Assembly: GCF_001684955.1 (NCBI RefSeq)
Contig: NZ_MAYF01000224.1
Coordinates: forward strand, 1-36,006
Length of the DNA stretch: 36,006 bases
Source: Chryseobacterium contaminans
GTDB lineage: Bacteria; Bacteroidota; Bacteroidia; Flavobacteriales; Weeksellaceae
Reading direction: 5' to 3'
Shown here: piece after piece, positions 7,695 to 18,100 of the stretch
Position numbering within the stretch: position 1 is the stretch's first letter
Layout: each line of letters begins with the position of its first letter
The notes under the pieces: model-generated
The model's database searches: none
What the model was told of the DNA's origin: nothing
The model's input: the letters and a program-made list of their open reading frames with translations, nothing else
Program-made: the position numbers and the translations under genes

Positions 7695-9284
7695 TTAAGG
7701 AATCTGGATGGCGTTCTGTACTTCAAATTCTTCAGAAGCTGAGAACTGATTTCCGTACATATCTACAGCCCTAACTTCAACTTTATGTTTTCCTAAGGTA
7801 AGTTTTTTAGGGAAATCTGCTTCCCAGATATGTTTTGATAATTCAGGGTTGGATGGTCTTCTCCCCTGTAGAATTTTCTCTGTGGTATCCCATTTGAAAA
7901 CGGAAAGGGCAAAGTTTGGATCTATGGTTTCATCATATTCCATTTCTTCCCATTTCCCATTGTCTATTCTATACTCCACTTTGTCTTTTTTGCTTCCCAT
8001 GAAGAAATTGGCCAAGACTTTTGCAGAGGTTTTGGATGGGAACGGAATTACTTTTGGGACATATAGTTTGATCTGATAATCTTCGGGTTTTCCGGCCGTT
8101 TTATACTTTACTTTGTATTGGTTATTGGTAAAGCTGATAAAAGAATATCCTTTTGCTGTTCCGTCTCTCATGGTGGAAGTTGGGAGCCCTGCTTCATCAG
8201 CTGTTCCGGAGTACCAGTCTCCGCAAGTGGTTCCTACGTTGTATTCATGCAATTCTTTAATGCCATTCCAGCCTGCTTTTTTTCCATAAAAAATCTGCTG
8301 TTGAATATGAGTATGCGCTGATAGAAGCAATACATTCTGGAAAGGATTCAGAAAATCGAATAATTTCTGACGGTCTGCATTCCTGAAGCTGTCTTCATTG
8401 TTGTGCTCCAACGGAATATGGAAAGATACCACGATCAGTTTATTTTTATCAACCAATTTCAAATCGTTTTCAATGAACTGAAGCTGATCTTCACGGAAAC
8501 CGCCCCAATACCCTTTTCCGTCTCTTGGATCGGGATAAAGAATATCATCAAGGATAATAAAGTGTACATTTCCGTAGTTGAAGGAATAATTGGCAGGGCC
8601 AAAATTAGATTCAAAGGTTTCGTCTGAAAGCTTATCGTCTTTGGCATCGTAATTCATGTCATGATTTCCCATTACATTATACCAAGGTAATCCTATTTCC
8701 TTCATTACATCAGCGTAAGGTTTCTGCAAACTCAGGTTATCTCCTACCAAATCTCCCAGGCTTATTCCCAACACCGCATTTTTCTTAGTATTTTTCACTT
8801 CATTGACAATTCCTCTTTTGAAGTAATCCAGCTCTTTCTCTGTATAAGGCTGCGGATCTCCGAAAACCAGGATATCAAAGTTTTTGTTTTCATTCTGCCT
8901 GTAAAGTGGGAAGTTCAATTCTTTTGGCAGCTCACCTGTTGGAGCCACACCTTTATATTTAAAATCAGCCGGAGAACCTTTTGGTTTATGATGGTAATAA
9001 AACTGTGGCAGGTTATTGCTGTTTAAAGCCGTTTGGAAACCTGATGGTTTGATGACAAAAATGGTCTGGTCTTCCTGAACCGGAAGGCTGTAACGCCCGT
9101 TTTTATCCGTTAATACTACCTGAACACCATTGGAAACCGCTACTCCTTCAATTCCTTTTTCACGGTTTTCTTTTTTTTGGTTTTTGTTGCTGTCTTCATA
9201 TACATATCCTGAAACAGAAGACTGGGAAAAAGCCATTGCCGACACAAGCATACATGACATTAAAAGTTTTATATTGATATTCAT
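7695..9284 (-). CDS. Secreted calcineurin-like phosphoesterase
   Basis: A 529-residue secreted metallophosphoesterase. The signal peptide ends near AFSQ (20). Residues 23-90 form an SdrD/prealbumin-like beta domain (VSGYVYEDSNKNQK...GIEGVAV). The catalytic domain follows with GDPQ (142-145), GD (177-178), GNHD (206-209), SFHIP (287-291) and SAHTH (322-326). The last ~150 residues fit the C-terminal domain common to this subgroup. Metal ligands are complete. The substrate is unknown; the family cleaves phosphomono- or diesters. It is the last gene of a SusC-SusD operon, 24 bases after susD, so it probably acts on the ligand of that importer in the periplasm or at the surface. Confidence 0.9.
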   Translation of the reverse strand: MNINIKLLMSCMLVSAMAFSQSSVSGYVYEDSNKNQKKENREKGIEGVAVSNGVQVVLTDKNGRYSLPVQEDQTIFVIKPSGFQTALNSNNLPQFYYHHKPKGSPADFKYKGVAPTGELPKELNFPLYRQNENKNFDILVFGDPQPYTEKELDYFKRGIVNEVKNTKKNAVLGISLGDLVGDNLSLQKPYADVMKEIGLPWYNVMGNHDMNYDAKDDKLSDETFESNFGPANYSFNYGNVHFIILDDILYPDPRDGKGYWGGFREDQLQFIENDLKLVDKNKLIVVSFHIPLEHNNEDSFRNADRQKLFDFLNPFQNVLLLSAHTHIQQQIFYGKKAGWNGIKELHEYNVGTTCGDWYSGTADEAGLPTSTMRDGTAKGYSFISFTNNQYKVKYKTAGKPEDYQIKLYVPKVIPFPSKTSAKVLANFFMGSKKDKVEYRIDNGKWEEMEYDETIDPNFALSVFKWDTTEKILQGRRPSNPELSKHIWEADFPKKLTLGKHKVEVRAVDMYGNQFSASEEFEVQNAIQIP

Positions 9285-9308
9285 TTTTTATTTTTTTCTT
9301 GATTATAC

Positions 9309-10763
9309 TTATTTATTCCACCATACTTGTATATTGATATCATCACCGCCCATCTGCTGAACCGCTGCCTGATAGTTTTCTTTATTCAGTACTCTTGTAT
9401 TGGTTGGATACATTAATCTCTGAGGTAGTTTTCCATCATTTAAAAGTCCGCCATTGTTAGGAAGCTCCGGGAAACCTGTTCTTCTCTTTTCAAACCATTG
9501 CTGCTGATCTACAAAGAATAAGGCAATATATTTCTGAAGCATAATTTTTTTCATATCTCCGGTTCCAAATGCTACTGCCGGATTATCAAAATAGTTGGCA
9601 GGAACTATCGCTCCCCATTGTTCAATAGATGCCTTTACTCCATTTTCATAATAGTTTTTCGCACTTCCCTGGATAATTCCTTTGAATGCCAGCTCAGCTA
9701 AGGTAAACTGAAGCTCAGCATATGGATAGACGAAAATTTTCAAAGGTGCTTTTGCCAGGTTCTGATTAAGATTGGATGGCTGATAATTAAACACTGTTCC
9801 AAATTTATATCCTGATGGGGCTCCTATATATCCTATATTAGCATTTGTTTTGATATCTTTTGCCTGAGAGAAAAACATGGCCATACGCGGATCGTTATTG
9901 GCTTTCAGGGTTTCTACAAAGAATTCTGAAGCGGCTCTTCCAGTAGTAAAGTCCTGGGCTCTTGCAATAGGAGTCATTAGCGGGAAAATTCCTGTGATGT
10001 CTACTTTCACACCATCTGCATTACTTTGAAAGACAGGATATGTTGTAGGGTTATTTACAATCTCCTGGATTCTTTCTTTAACATTTACTTCTCCATCTTT
10101 ATTTAAAATCCTTGTCAGTAATCTCAGAGAAAGAGAATTACAGAATTTTTTCCAGCCGAGGATTCCATTGGCAGCATCAGAATCTGCTTTAAAAAACAAA
10201 TCTCCTCCTGTAAGTGCTTTATTATTCACAAAAAGAGAGTTTGCTGTTTTTAAATCATCCAATAATTTAATATAAATATCTTTTTGCCTGTCAAATTTTG
10301 GATACATGATCTTATCGTCTAATTGTGAAGCTTCAGAAAACGGAACATCTCCATAAGTGTCGGTAAGATTGGAATAGATCCATGCATTCAGAACCATTGA
10401 AATAGCCTGATAGTTTTTATCGCCTTCAGAAATGGCAGCTTTCTTAAGATCATCTACCTGTTTTAACCATCGGTAAGAGTTATCCCAGAAACCGTTTCCT
10501 GTTTTTTCTGTTAAATAATAACGGCTTAATGAATTTCCTTCGTTGGGAAAATCCAGAGACACCTGCATTAGATCAAAATTAAGGTCGTTAGCTCTGTTAT
10601 ACCCTACAGCAGACATATTGTACTGGATAGGAACCAACAAGGCACTGGCAACAGGTACATTGATCCTACTGGTATCTTTATTGATCTCATCAAGACTTCT
10701 GTCACATGAAACAGTACTGCTCACAAGGGCAAGGAATGAAGATATATAGATTAACTTTTTCAT
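9309..10763 (-). CDS. SusD/RagB family outer-membrane lipoprotein
   Basis: A 484-residue SusD-like nutrient-binding lipoprotein. The signal peptide ends in the lipobox TVSC (Cys20). The helical TPR-like scaffold and the SusD_2-type C-terminus (VWWNK) are consistent with the nutrient-binding SusD group. It lies 11 bases after the SusC-like receptor gene, and the two should form the usual lid-and-barrel complex. The ligand is not readable from the sequence; the phosphoesterase that follows suggests a phosphorylated compound. Confidence 0.9.
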   Translation of the reverse strand: MKKLIYISSFLALVSSTVSCDRSLDEINKDTSRINVPVASALLVPIQYNMSAVGYNRANDLNFDLMQVSLDFPNEGNSLSRYYLTEKTGNGFWDNSYRWLKQVDDLKKAAISEGDKNYQAISMVLNAWIYSNLTDTYGDVPFSEASQLDDKIMYPKFDRQKDIYIKLLDDLKTANSLFVNNKALTGGDLFFKADSDAANGILGWKKFCNSLSLRLLTRILNKDGEVNVKERIQEIVNNPTTYPVFQSNADGVKVDITGIFPLMTPIARAQDFTTGRAASEFFVETLKANNDPRMAMFFSQAKDIKTNANIGYIGAPSGYKFGTVFNYQPSNLNQNLAKAPLKIFVYPYAELQFTLAELAFKGIIQGSAKNYYENGVKASIEQWGAIVPANYFDNPAVAFGTGDMKKIMLQKYIALFFVDQQQWFEKRRTGFPELPNNGGLLNDGKLPQRLMYPTNTRVLNKENYQAAVQQMGGDDINIQVWWNK

Positions 10764-10774
10764 TTTTTCTTATT

Positions 10775-13750
10775 TTAAAATTTAACATTTAACTGGAATC
10801 CTATTGTTCTTGCCTGAGGTAGCTGCCCCACCTCAACTCCCGGTGTAATGGTAGAATCATCCAACGTAGCTGCTTCCGGATCAAATAGTGGGAACTTCGT
10901 CCACATCCAGAGGTTTCTTCCGAATACCGCAAGTGTGATATCGGTAAGCTTTAAAGGCTCAACAATTGATTTCGGGAATGAATAAGAGATTCTGGCATCT
11001 CTCAGCTTAAGGAACGAGGTATCAAATGAGTTGGTTTCTACGTTTGCTCTTCTATAGTAATCCCCATAATAGGTAGAAACCGGAATGCCTTTGGTATTGG
11101 GAGAAAAAGTTCCGTCTGGATTTTGAACAACTCCCTGCCCAACAATTAATCCTCCAGGGTTATCTCTTCCCACAAGGGTATGGGTAAGTTTCCCCTGTTC
11201 AGACATTTTGTGATGCGACTGTGAGTAAGCTATTCCTTTGTATTGGCCGTCAAATGAGAAACTCACTGTAATATTTTTATATCTGAATTCATTCTGAAGA
11301 CCTGCTCTCCACTTCGGATAAGCATTTCCTATTTTTTTCATTTCTGTTGACTTGGCTGTTAAACCGTCTTTAGCGTCATAGATTACCTGTCCGTCTGGTG
11401 AATACAACAACCCCGCTCCGTATATATCTCCCAAAGAACCTCCTACTACAGCATCATAAAATACTACTCCACCTACACTTGCCATGGTATAAGGTTTCCC
11501 CTGATATTCTTCAGGAAGAGAAAGTATCTTGTTCCTGTTCATAGACCAGTTGGCATTTACACTCCATGAGAAGTTTTTATTTTTGATAGGATAAGCATTT
11601 AAAGTCATTTCAATCCCTCTGTTTCTCAATTCACCGGCATTGATGATTCTCTTGTTATATCCTGTTTCAAGCAGCATCGGAATAATAATAGACTGATCTT
11701 TGGAATTATTCTGATAGGCTGTAAAGTTGAAAGTTAATCTGTTTTTAAGAAGCGTAAAATCCATCCCTCCTTCAATATTGGTGATCATTTCCGGCTTCAG
11801 GTTTGGATTTGGATACAATAACGGTGATTCTACTGAACCTACGAAACCACTGTTTTCATAATACTTGTCAAGCATATAGGTATAGGTATCATTTCCTACT
11901 TTAGACCATGATAACCTCAGCTTCCAGAAATTTAAATTATCTGATTTCAATTTAAAGATATCTGAAAGGATAAAGGATGATGATACAGACGGGTAAAAAT
12001 AAGACCTGTTATGGGCAGGAAGTGTACTGCTCCAGTCATTTCTTGCGGTTACATCCAGGAAGATCATATCTTTATAACTGAAATTGGCCAGTGCATATAC
12101 ACTGTTTACCTGATTATCATTGGGTTTTGGCAGCTTATATTCTACCTGCGTGGCATTGGAAAGCTGATATAAGCCAGCTTTATTAAGTCCGTTTCCTCTG
12201 TAATCATTCATGATATATTCATGATACCTGATGTTTCCTCCGGCTGAAGCGGTTAATCCGATATTTCCGAATTTATTTTTATAAGTGAATAAAACATCAT
12301 TATTCAGATCCATATACCTGATGTACTGTTCTCTGTAATAGCCTTTTGCGTAATTAGCTGAGCTCCATGGCCTTCTTTGCGTACGGAACTCATTGTTCCA
12401 TTCTAACCCTGTTTTATAAGCTACATCAAAGTTTTTGGCTATCTGGTAACTGATATTGATATTTCCTGTAATTGTTTTTTTATTGGTTCCGTTCAGGTTT
12501 TCATAGGCAATCAGGTAAGGATTGTCAATATAAGAACTGAACGGGTGAATCTGATCTACCTGCTCCTGCCCTTTCTTCCAGATAGGTCTGTACCACGCTA
12601 GATCTACGTTGGGATTCTGGAAAATCATGAAATAGGAAATGGATTGATTGTTATAACCTGTTGCCGGAAGATTATCACTTTTGGTCTGGCTAAAGTTAAT
12701 CTTAGTCCCTATTTTCAATCTACTGTTCAGCTTATGATCTAAGGATAATGCAGCATTGAATCTATTTAAGCCTGTATTGGGCATCATCCATTCATTTTTC
12801 AGGTAGCTCAGTGATGTTCTGAAAGCAGTAGTTTCATTAGAGTGCTCCACAGACAAGCTGTTTGAATAATTGGAACCTACCTGCCAGAAGTCTTTGATAT
12901 TGTTTTTATAAGGTCTCCAAAGCTGTCTTTCCAGACTTTGTCCTTCTATATTAGGATCGTATTGGAAGTAATACTGACCGTCAAATTTCGGCCCGAAGGC
13001 ACTACTTGTTGAACCCGTGTTTATTCCATCAACAGATGCGCCATAAGAGTAATAATAGTTTCCGTTTTTATCTTTCTGCTGAGTTCCCTGTCCGTATTCA
13101 TATTGATAATCCGGCCATTTCAGTACAGAGTCATAGCTTGAATAAGAATTAAAAGCAATCTGAACTCTTCCTTTTCTGCTTTTCCCGGATTTGGTGGTAA
13201 TCATAATAGCTCCTCTTGAACCTCTGGATCCATATAATGCGGATGCAGTAGGCCCTTTAAGGATAGAAATGGATTCAATATCATCAGGATTGATGCTGTT
13301 GAAACTATCTCCGTAATCAATAGGTAAATCACCTCCTGAACCTGCTCCATAAGCAGCTGTTCCGGTTCCTGTTTTTTTTCCACTCAAAGGAACGCCATCC
13401 ACAACAATCAAAGCATCATTATTTCCCATATTCATAGAGATGTCTCCACGAAGTGTGATACGGCTTGTACCTAAAGGTCCTGCTCCGGCAGTCTGAATCT
13501 TTAATCCGGCCACTTTACCTTCTAAAGCCTGTGCCCAGTTGTTATTCTGGGTTTTCAGAATTTCTTCGGAGCTAACAGTTTGGGTAGAATACCCTAAAGA
13601 CTTATCATGTCTTTTGATTCCCAAAGCAGTCACTACTACTTCGTCAAGTCCTTTTATAGTATCTTTTTTAGCTTTTTGCTGAGCCGTCAGGCTGGCGCTG
13701 AATAGTCCTAACAGCGACAAAACCAACAACTTTTGTGTCTCTTTACGCAT
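10775..13750 (-). CDS. SusC/RagA family TonB-linked outer-membrane protein
   Basis: A 991-residue TonB-dependent receptor. After a signal peptide (to about residue 24) it goes almost directly to the TonB-box-like LDEVVVTALGIKRHDKSLGY, then the plug (VAGLKIQT...ITLRGDIS...ALIVVDGVPL...SISILKGPTASALYGSRGSRG) and the 22-strand barrel ending in NVKF. The carboxypeptidase-regulatory-like N-terminal domain found in most SusC proteins is absent, a short form I recall as common in Chryseobacterium. First gene of the susC-susD-phosphoesterase operon. The start is well placed just after the -7 box at 13767-13774. Confidence 0.93.
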   Translation of the reverse strand: MRKETQKLLVLSLLGLFSASLTAQQKAKKDTIKGLDEVVVTALGIKRHDKSLGYSTQTVSSEEILKTQNNNWAQALEGKVAGLKIQTAGAGPLGTSRITLRGDISMNMGNNDALIVVDGVPLSGKKTGTGTAAYGAGSGGDLPIDYGDSFNSINPDDIESISILKGPTASALYGSRGSRGAIMITTKSGKSRKGRVQIAFNSYSSYDSVLKWPDYQYEYGQGTQQKDKNGNYYYSYGASVDGINTGSTSSAFGPKFDGQYYFQYDPNIEGQSLERQLWRPYKNNIKDFWQVGSNYSNSLSVEHSNETTAFRTSLSYLKNEWMMPNTGLNRFNAALSLDHKLNSRLKIGTKINFSQTKSDNLPATGYNNQSISYFMIFQNPNVDLAWYRPIWKKGQEQVDQIHPFSSYIDNPYLIAYENLNGTNKKTITGNINISYQIAKNFDVAYKTGLEWNNEFRTQRRPWSSANYAKGYYREQYIRYMDLNNDVLFTYKNKFGNIGLTASAGGNIRYHEYIMNDYRGNGLNKAGLYQLSNATQVEYKLPKPNDNQVNSVYALANFSYKDMIFLDVTARNDWSSTLPAHNRSYFYPSVSSSFILSDIFKLKSDNLNFWKLRLSWSKVGNDTYTYMLDKYYENSGFVGSVESPLLYPNPNLKPEMITNIEGGMDFTLLKNRLTFNFTAYQNNSKDQSIIIPMLLETGYNKRIINAGELRNRGIEMTLNAYPIKNKNFSWSVNANWSMNRNKILSLPEEYQGKPYTMASVGGVVFYDAVVGGSLGDIYGAGLLYSPDGQVIYDAKDGLTAKSTEMKKIGNAYPKWRAGLQNEFRYKNITVSFSFDGQYKGIAYSQSHHKMSEQGKLTHTLVGRDNPGGLIVGQGVVQNPDGTFSPNTKGIPVSTYYGDYYRRANVETNSFDTSFLKLRDARISYSFPKSIVEPLKLTDITLAVFGRNLWMWTKFPLFDPEAATLDDSTITPGVEVGQLPQARTIGFQLNVKF

Positions 13751-13766
13751 ATCCTTTTTGTTTGCG

Positions 13767-13774
13767 CAAAATTA
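13767..13774 (-). promoter_or_regulatory. susC operon promoter -7 box
   Basis: Minus-strand TAATTTTG matches TAnnTTTG; the transcript would start about 10 bases before the susC ATG, giving a very short leader. The nearest -33-like TTG is 26 bases upstream, longer than usual. Confidence 0.4.
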
Positions 13775-14149
13775 GAGCGACATTATGAGTATGATTTTAA
13801 CAAGCTTTTAACGTTTATTAAATATTTATTGAATAATATATTAAGTATTTATTAATAACATCATACAAAGATCTAATTAACAAATACTTATAGGATTAAA
13901 AATTTTTAACATTATTTTCAGGTTCTTTTTATTTGTGTATCTTTATTGTCTTTCCCTGAGATAATAATAGAAAATTTCAGGAAAACACTTTGCTTAGCTT
14001 GTGAAGATTGAAAAGATTTCCTTAGCGGAGCGGAGTGCCCTTGCGAACGCAAATAAGCCTATGAAAATATAGTTTTGCGTTCTCTGCGTTTACAAAAGAT
14101 TCTTTTTTTTCCAGTAATGCACAAATAATTATTGATTCCGTTTCAGAAT
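13775..14149. other. Long intergenic region upstream of susC
   Basis: About 400 bases without a gene. The right-hand part (13985-14110) is richer in GC and carries the inverted repeat at 14045-14082, ending in CTCTGCGTTTACAAAAGATTC. The AT-rich left part has runs such as TTATTAAATATTTATTG that could bind regulators of the susC promoter, but no operator is clear. Confidence 0.4.
14045..14082. repeat. Inverted repeat GAACGCAAA...TTTGCGTTC
   Basis: Perfect 9-bp arms separated by 20 bases, within a segment that looks like a decayed intergenic repeat. No gene is linked to it. Confidence 0.5.
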
Positions 14150-14188
14150 TTTATAAAAACAAAAGCCTGCCCTTATAAGGACAGACTT
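14150..14188 (-). terminator. Terminator of the glycerophosphodiesterase gene
   Basis: Minus-strand AAGTCTGTCC-TTATAA-GGGCAGGCTT is a 10-bp stem with two G-U pairs, followed by TTGTTTTTAT. It lies 26 bases after the stop codon. Confidence 0.85.
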
Positions 14189-14213
14189 GGGAAAATTATT
14201 GGTTGTTATTTGC

Positions 14214-14960
14214 TTATTTATTTTTCAGCTGCTCAGGAATGTTTGTGGTTACAAATCCAATTCCTTGTTTTTTTAATTCATCGTATACTGCAACATCATT
14301 TACCGTCCATGAATTGGTAATAAGTCCTAAAGCCTTTGCTTCAGCAATCCATGTTGGGTTTTTCTGGAAAACACTGTAATGGTAATCCATTCCATCCAAT
14401 CCTTCTTTTTTGATCTGCTCCGGTGATAATTCTCCATTCAGATACTGAACTTTAAATGATGGGGCCAGCTTTTTAATCTCTTTGCAGATATTCAGGCTGA
14501 AAGAAATGAATTCGCTTTGGGATTCCAGTTTCATATCCTTAATCATTTTGATCGTCTTTCGAGTGATCTCATTTTCGATCTCAGGAGTTTTTGCAGGTTT
14601 GATCTCTACAATCAGTTTTACGGAGCTATCTTTTTTCCCTTGTTTTAAATACTCTTTTAAAGTAGGAAATTTCTCTCCGTTTGATAGTTTCAAAGATTCC
14701 AATTCTTTGAATGAGGTTTCGGAGATTTCCATTTTACCATGGTGTTCATCGTGATTAATGACCAATACGCCGTCTTTTGTCATTCTTACGTCAAATTCAG
14801 AACCGTAAACTTTTAATTTCTGGGCATTTTCTAATGATGCAATGGAGTTTTCGGTTGTTGGAGGCTGAGCCTGGAAATATCCTCTATGGGCAATGATCTG
14901 GGTTTGTGCTTTCATCAAAACTGTACTTAAAACTGCTAACCCTAAGATAAAATTTTTCAT
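14214..14960 (-). CDS. Secreted glycerophosphodiester phosphodiesterase
   Basis: A 248-residue GDPD-family enzyme that hydrolyses glycerophosphodiesters (deacylated phospholipid head groups) to glycerol-3-phosphate and an alcohol. The signal peptide ends near KAQ (19). The catalytic and metal-binding residues are present: His25-Arg26 (HRG), Glu37-Asn38, Glu55 and Asp57 (EFDVRMTKDG), and His70. Length is normal. It has its own strong terminator. Sitting between an Oar-like receptor and a susCD-phosphoesterase operon, it adds to an apparent phosphoester-scavenging cluster. The product name is secure; the physiological substrate is inferred. Confidence 0.92.
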   Translation of the reverse strand: MKNFILGLAVLSTVLMKAQTQIIAHRGYFQAQPPTTENSIASLENAQKLKVYGSEFDVRMTKDGVLVINHDEHHGKMEISETSFKELESLKLSNGEKFPTLKEYLKQGKKDSSVKLIVEIKPAKTPEIENEITRKTIKMIKDMKLESQSEFISFSLNICKEIKKLAPSFKVQYLNGELSPEQIKKEGLDGMDYHYSVFQKNPTWIAEAKALGLITNSWTVNDVAVYDELKKQGIGFVTTNIPEQLKNK

Positions 14961-15041
14961 AATATAATTTAGATAATTAAGACAAAGTCCTGTAACTTTT
15001 GATAAAGGTAGGTATTATAGGACTTATTGTGAAATATAAAA

Positions 15042-15106
15042 CCACAAAAGAAAGATTCCGCTACAGTATTCAGAATACTTTTCCTTAAGAATCTTATCTT
15101 TTGTGG
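15042..15106 (-). repeat. Long intergenic hairpin (terminator-like)
   Basis: The arms at 15042-15058 (CCACAAAAGAAAGATTC) and 15089-15106 are complementary except for one bulged base. Between them sits the palindrome AGTATTC-A-GAATACT (15065-15079). Read on the minus strand it follows the TonB-receptor stop codon by 20 bases and is followed by TTTTATATTTC, so it probably also terminates that transcript. A degraded relative seems to lie at 7464-7610. Confidence 0.7.
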
Positions 15107-15126
15107 CTGCTAACTATAACTATTGA

Positions 15127-18100
15127 TTAAAAACTGTACTTCGCACCAATCTGAATTTGGTATGGATTTCCTGATAAAGGTGCTAAACCGTTACCACTGA
15201 TGTTTTTCGTATACTGAAACTGTTTTGTAACAGGATCAAAACTTTTAATCTTATACATAGAAGTATTTCCATATGATTCGTTTACTCCCCATTCTTTATT
15301 AAGCAGGTTCGCCACATTGAAAATATCTACGGAAAGTTCAAATGCACCAATTTTATCAAATTTTATTTTCTTGGCGATACGTAAATCCCAAACTCCATAG
15401 AATCCGTTCTTCCCTCCGTTACGTTCTGCAATTTTTCCGTTGTATTCGTTCACATAATCTTTCAATGCTTTTCCTACATTGGGATCATCCAGGATAGATT
15501 GAGCTATATTAGGGAAAATATAAGCAAGGTCATTGCTATCTACAAAATCACCATTAATATTTCCTCCTGCCGTCATAGAAAAACGGGTTCCTCCAATTCC
15601 TGAATATCTGATTCCTAGTGTAAACCCGGCAATCGTTGGTGAATTACCATAAATAACCACTTTATTACGGAACTGGTTGTCTGAATAAGTCATCCTCAAA
15701 TCTCTCGGATCTCCCTGAACCATTGTAGATAATGTTGCAGAATTCGCTACATTTCCGTTGTATGAGGTGTTATCTTTAATATCAGACCAGGTATAACTTG
15801 CCGTGATTTCCCCGTCTTTCCAGTAACGGTAGCTGGTATCCACTACCAATGAAAACTGGTTTACTTTACCATCACTTACCAGTTCCAGCACTCTTCCGAA
15901 ATTGTTATTGATTCTTCCCTTTTTCCAGTCGATTTTTGCCCCGTCTATTGCTGAAGTAGGAACAAATACGCCTCTTCCACCTTCATTATCCAATGTAAAG
16001 AACGGGTTAGCCACCATATTTCTGTCGTAGTAATAGTAGTTATTTCTACCTAAAGCCATATAAGCTGCCAATCCTACTCTGAATCTGTCATTAAAGAAGT
16101 GTGTATAAGAAATATTCGCTTTGTAAACGATTGGAATCTTAGCATCTTTGCCGGTATAATTAATTGTAGGAATCTGTTCTTTAGCAAGTGTAGGAACTGT
16201 ACCGTAATTATTTCTGTAACTGTTGAAATCCGGTGTTAGGCCAACTGTTGCAGGATCTACATCTACTGTAGCCAAATGCTTTCCATCAAACACCAGATTG
16301 TTGATGATCATATAATTGTTGATATCCGAAGAGAATATCCCTGCCCCAAACTTCAGGAAGTCTTTATTCTGCTCGTTGATATTCCATTCAAACTGGAATC
16401 TCGGCTGGATTACGAAAGATTTGATCTTATTATCCGTTCTGATGCCCATTTCATCAAGTAATTTCTGATTGAGTTCTGCTTTTGGATAACCACCATAATC
16501 TAACCTCAAACCAGCCATCAAATCCAATCCTTTTGCAATTTTAGTCTGGAACTGTCCGTAAATACCAATATTCCAGATATTAGATCTTACTGACGGATCA
16601 TCCATTAAAGGAACTTCCCTGTAAAATCTGTAAGGGGTAAGATTATTAAAATTATCCAGGCTGCTCAGCTTTTTTACAGGATCTTCTTTGAAGTGAAACC
16701 TTCCGTTTACTTCGCTTCCGTAAACCGATTTTGAAGTGGTATACATTAAATCTGCACCGAAAGTATATTTTACCTTATCTGTGTTGTAATACAGGTTATC
16801 TACAATCTGGAATACATTATTTCTAAAGCTTTCCTGAGCGAAACGGTGTCCTCCGATCTGAATATTCGTAGAACCGGCACTTGACGCTACTCCTTCCACA
16901 ATAGCTCTGGGTACAGGTCTACCCAGTTCATCATTCTGATAACTATCCTGGAAAGTATATAAGTACTGGGCTTTTAACTCATTGGTTACATTAGACTTCA
17001 GATTTGATCTTAATGTTAATAATAAACTATTGTCAAGGTTTTTATCATTTCCGTAAGATTCAAAAAAATTGATATTGGTATTATCACCAAGCCCATTTTT
17101 ATTAAGATCGTAGGTGAAGTTGTTTCTTAGTGTCAATAAATGTTTCTCATTGATCTGCCAGTCTAAACGTAAAAATGCAGCATCAGAATTTCTTACTTTA
17201 TCAAAGCTACCGAATTGAGGGGTATTTCCTACTCCATACTTGGCTCTTGCAATATCTAAAAACTTATTAAGTGTTTCTGTAGTGGTATTAAATCTTTTCT
17301 CATCATCTTTGGACCTGATATCAGCAATAATCAATGGTCTTGAATCCAACTGGTGATCCCATGCTACGAAGAAATGAAGTTTATTTTTAATAATTGGTCC
17401 TCCCAAAGAGAATCCGAACTGAGAAGTAGAGAAATCATTCTGCCTTTTGTTTCCTCTGATATCGTAGGGACTGGAAAGCCAGTTAGCCCTTAAATATTCC
17501 CATGCACTTCCTGAAAATTTATTGGTACCGGATTTAGTAACGGCGCTTACGGTTCCACCACCACTTCTTCCCAGTGTTACATCATATTGGTTGGTGGTAA
17601 TCTTAAATTCACGTACAGCCTCAATTGAAATAGAGAAAGGGGCACCGCTTCGGCTGGTAGTAGCTCCCGCAGAAGTTGGGTTTTTAGCCGTCATCCCATC
17701 AATGGTAAAGTTCGTAGAAGAACCTAGCTGTCCGGAAAGGTTTCCTCCTTTTCCGCTTAAAGGTGACAGTTCTGTAAGATTGTTAAAGTTTCTCCCATTC
17801 ACCGGAAGTATTCCGATATTTTTGGCAGAGATGGCTGTAGCAGCTCCCAGGTTTCCGATTTTGTTCTTAAGATTTCCGGTAATTTTTACTTCTTCAATAT
17901 GCTTTTCACCTCCCAAATCCATATTAACCGTTACCTGATCTCCGAAGTTTACGTTGTAGCCTTCTCTTTTATCATCATTTACAATCACCGTATAAGGCCC
18001 TCCTAAAGGAATTTCTTTAAAGATATACTCTCCTTTTGAGTTCGTTTCTGTTTCCGTTCTGAATCCCGTAGACTCATTAATAATGGTAACTTTCACTTTT

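Noticed and set aside
17522..17938. 138-codon plus-strand ORF inside the TonB receptor
   Set aside because: It is antisense to the conserved plug domain of the receptor gene and is a shadow frame.
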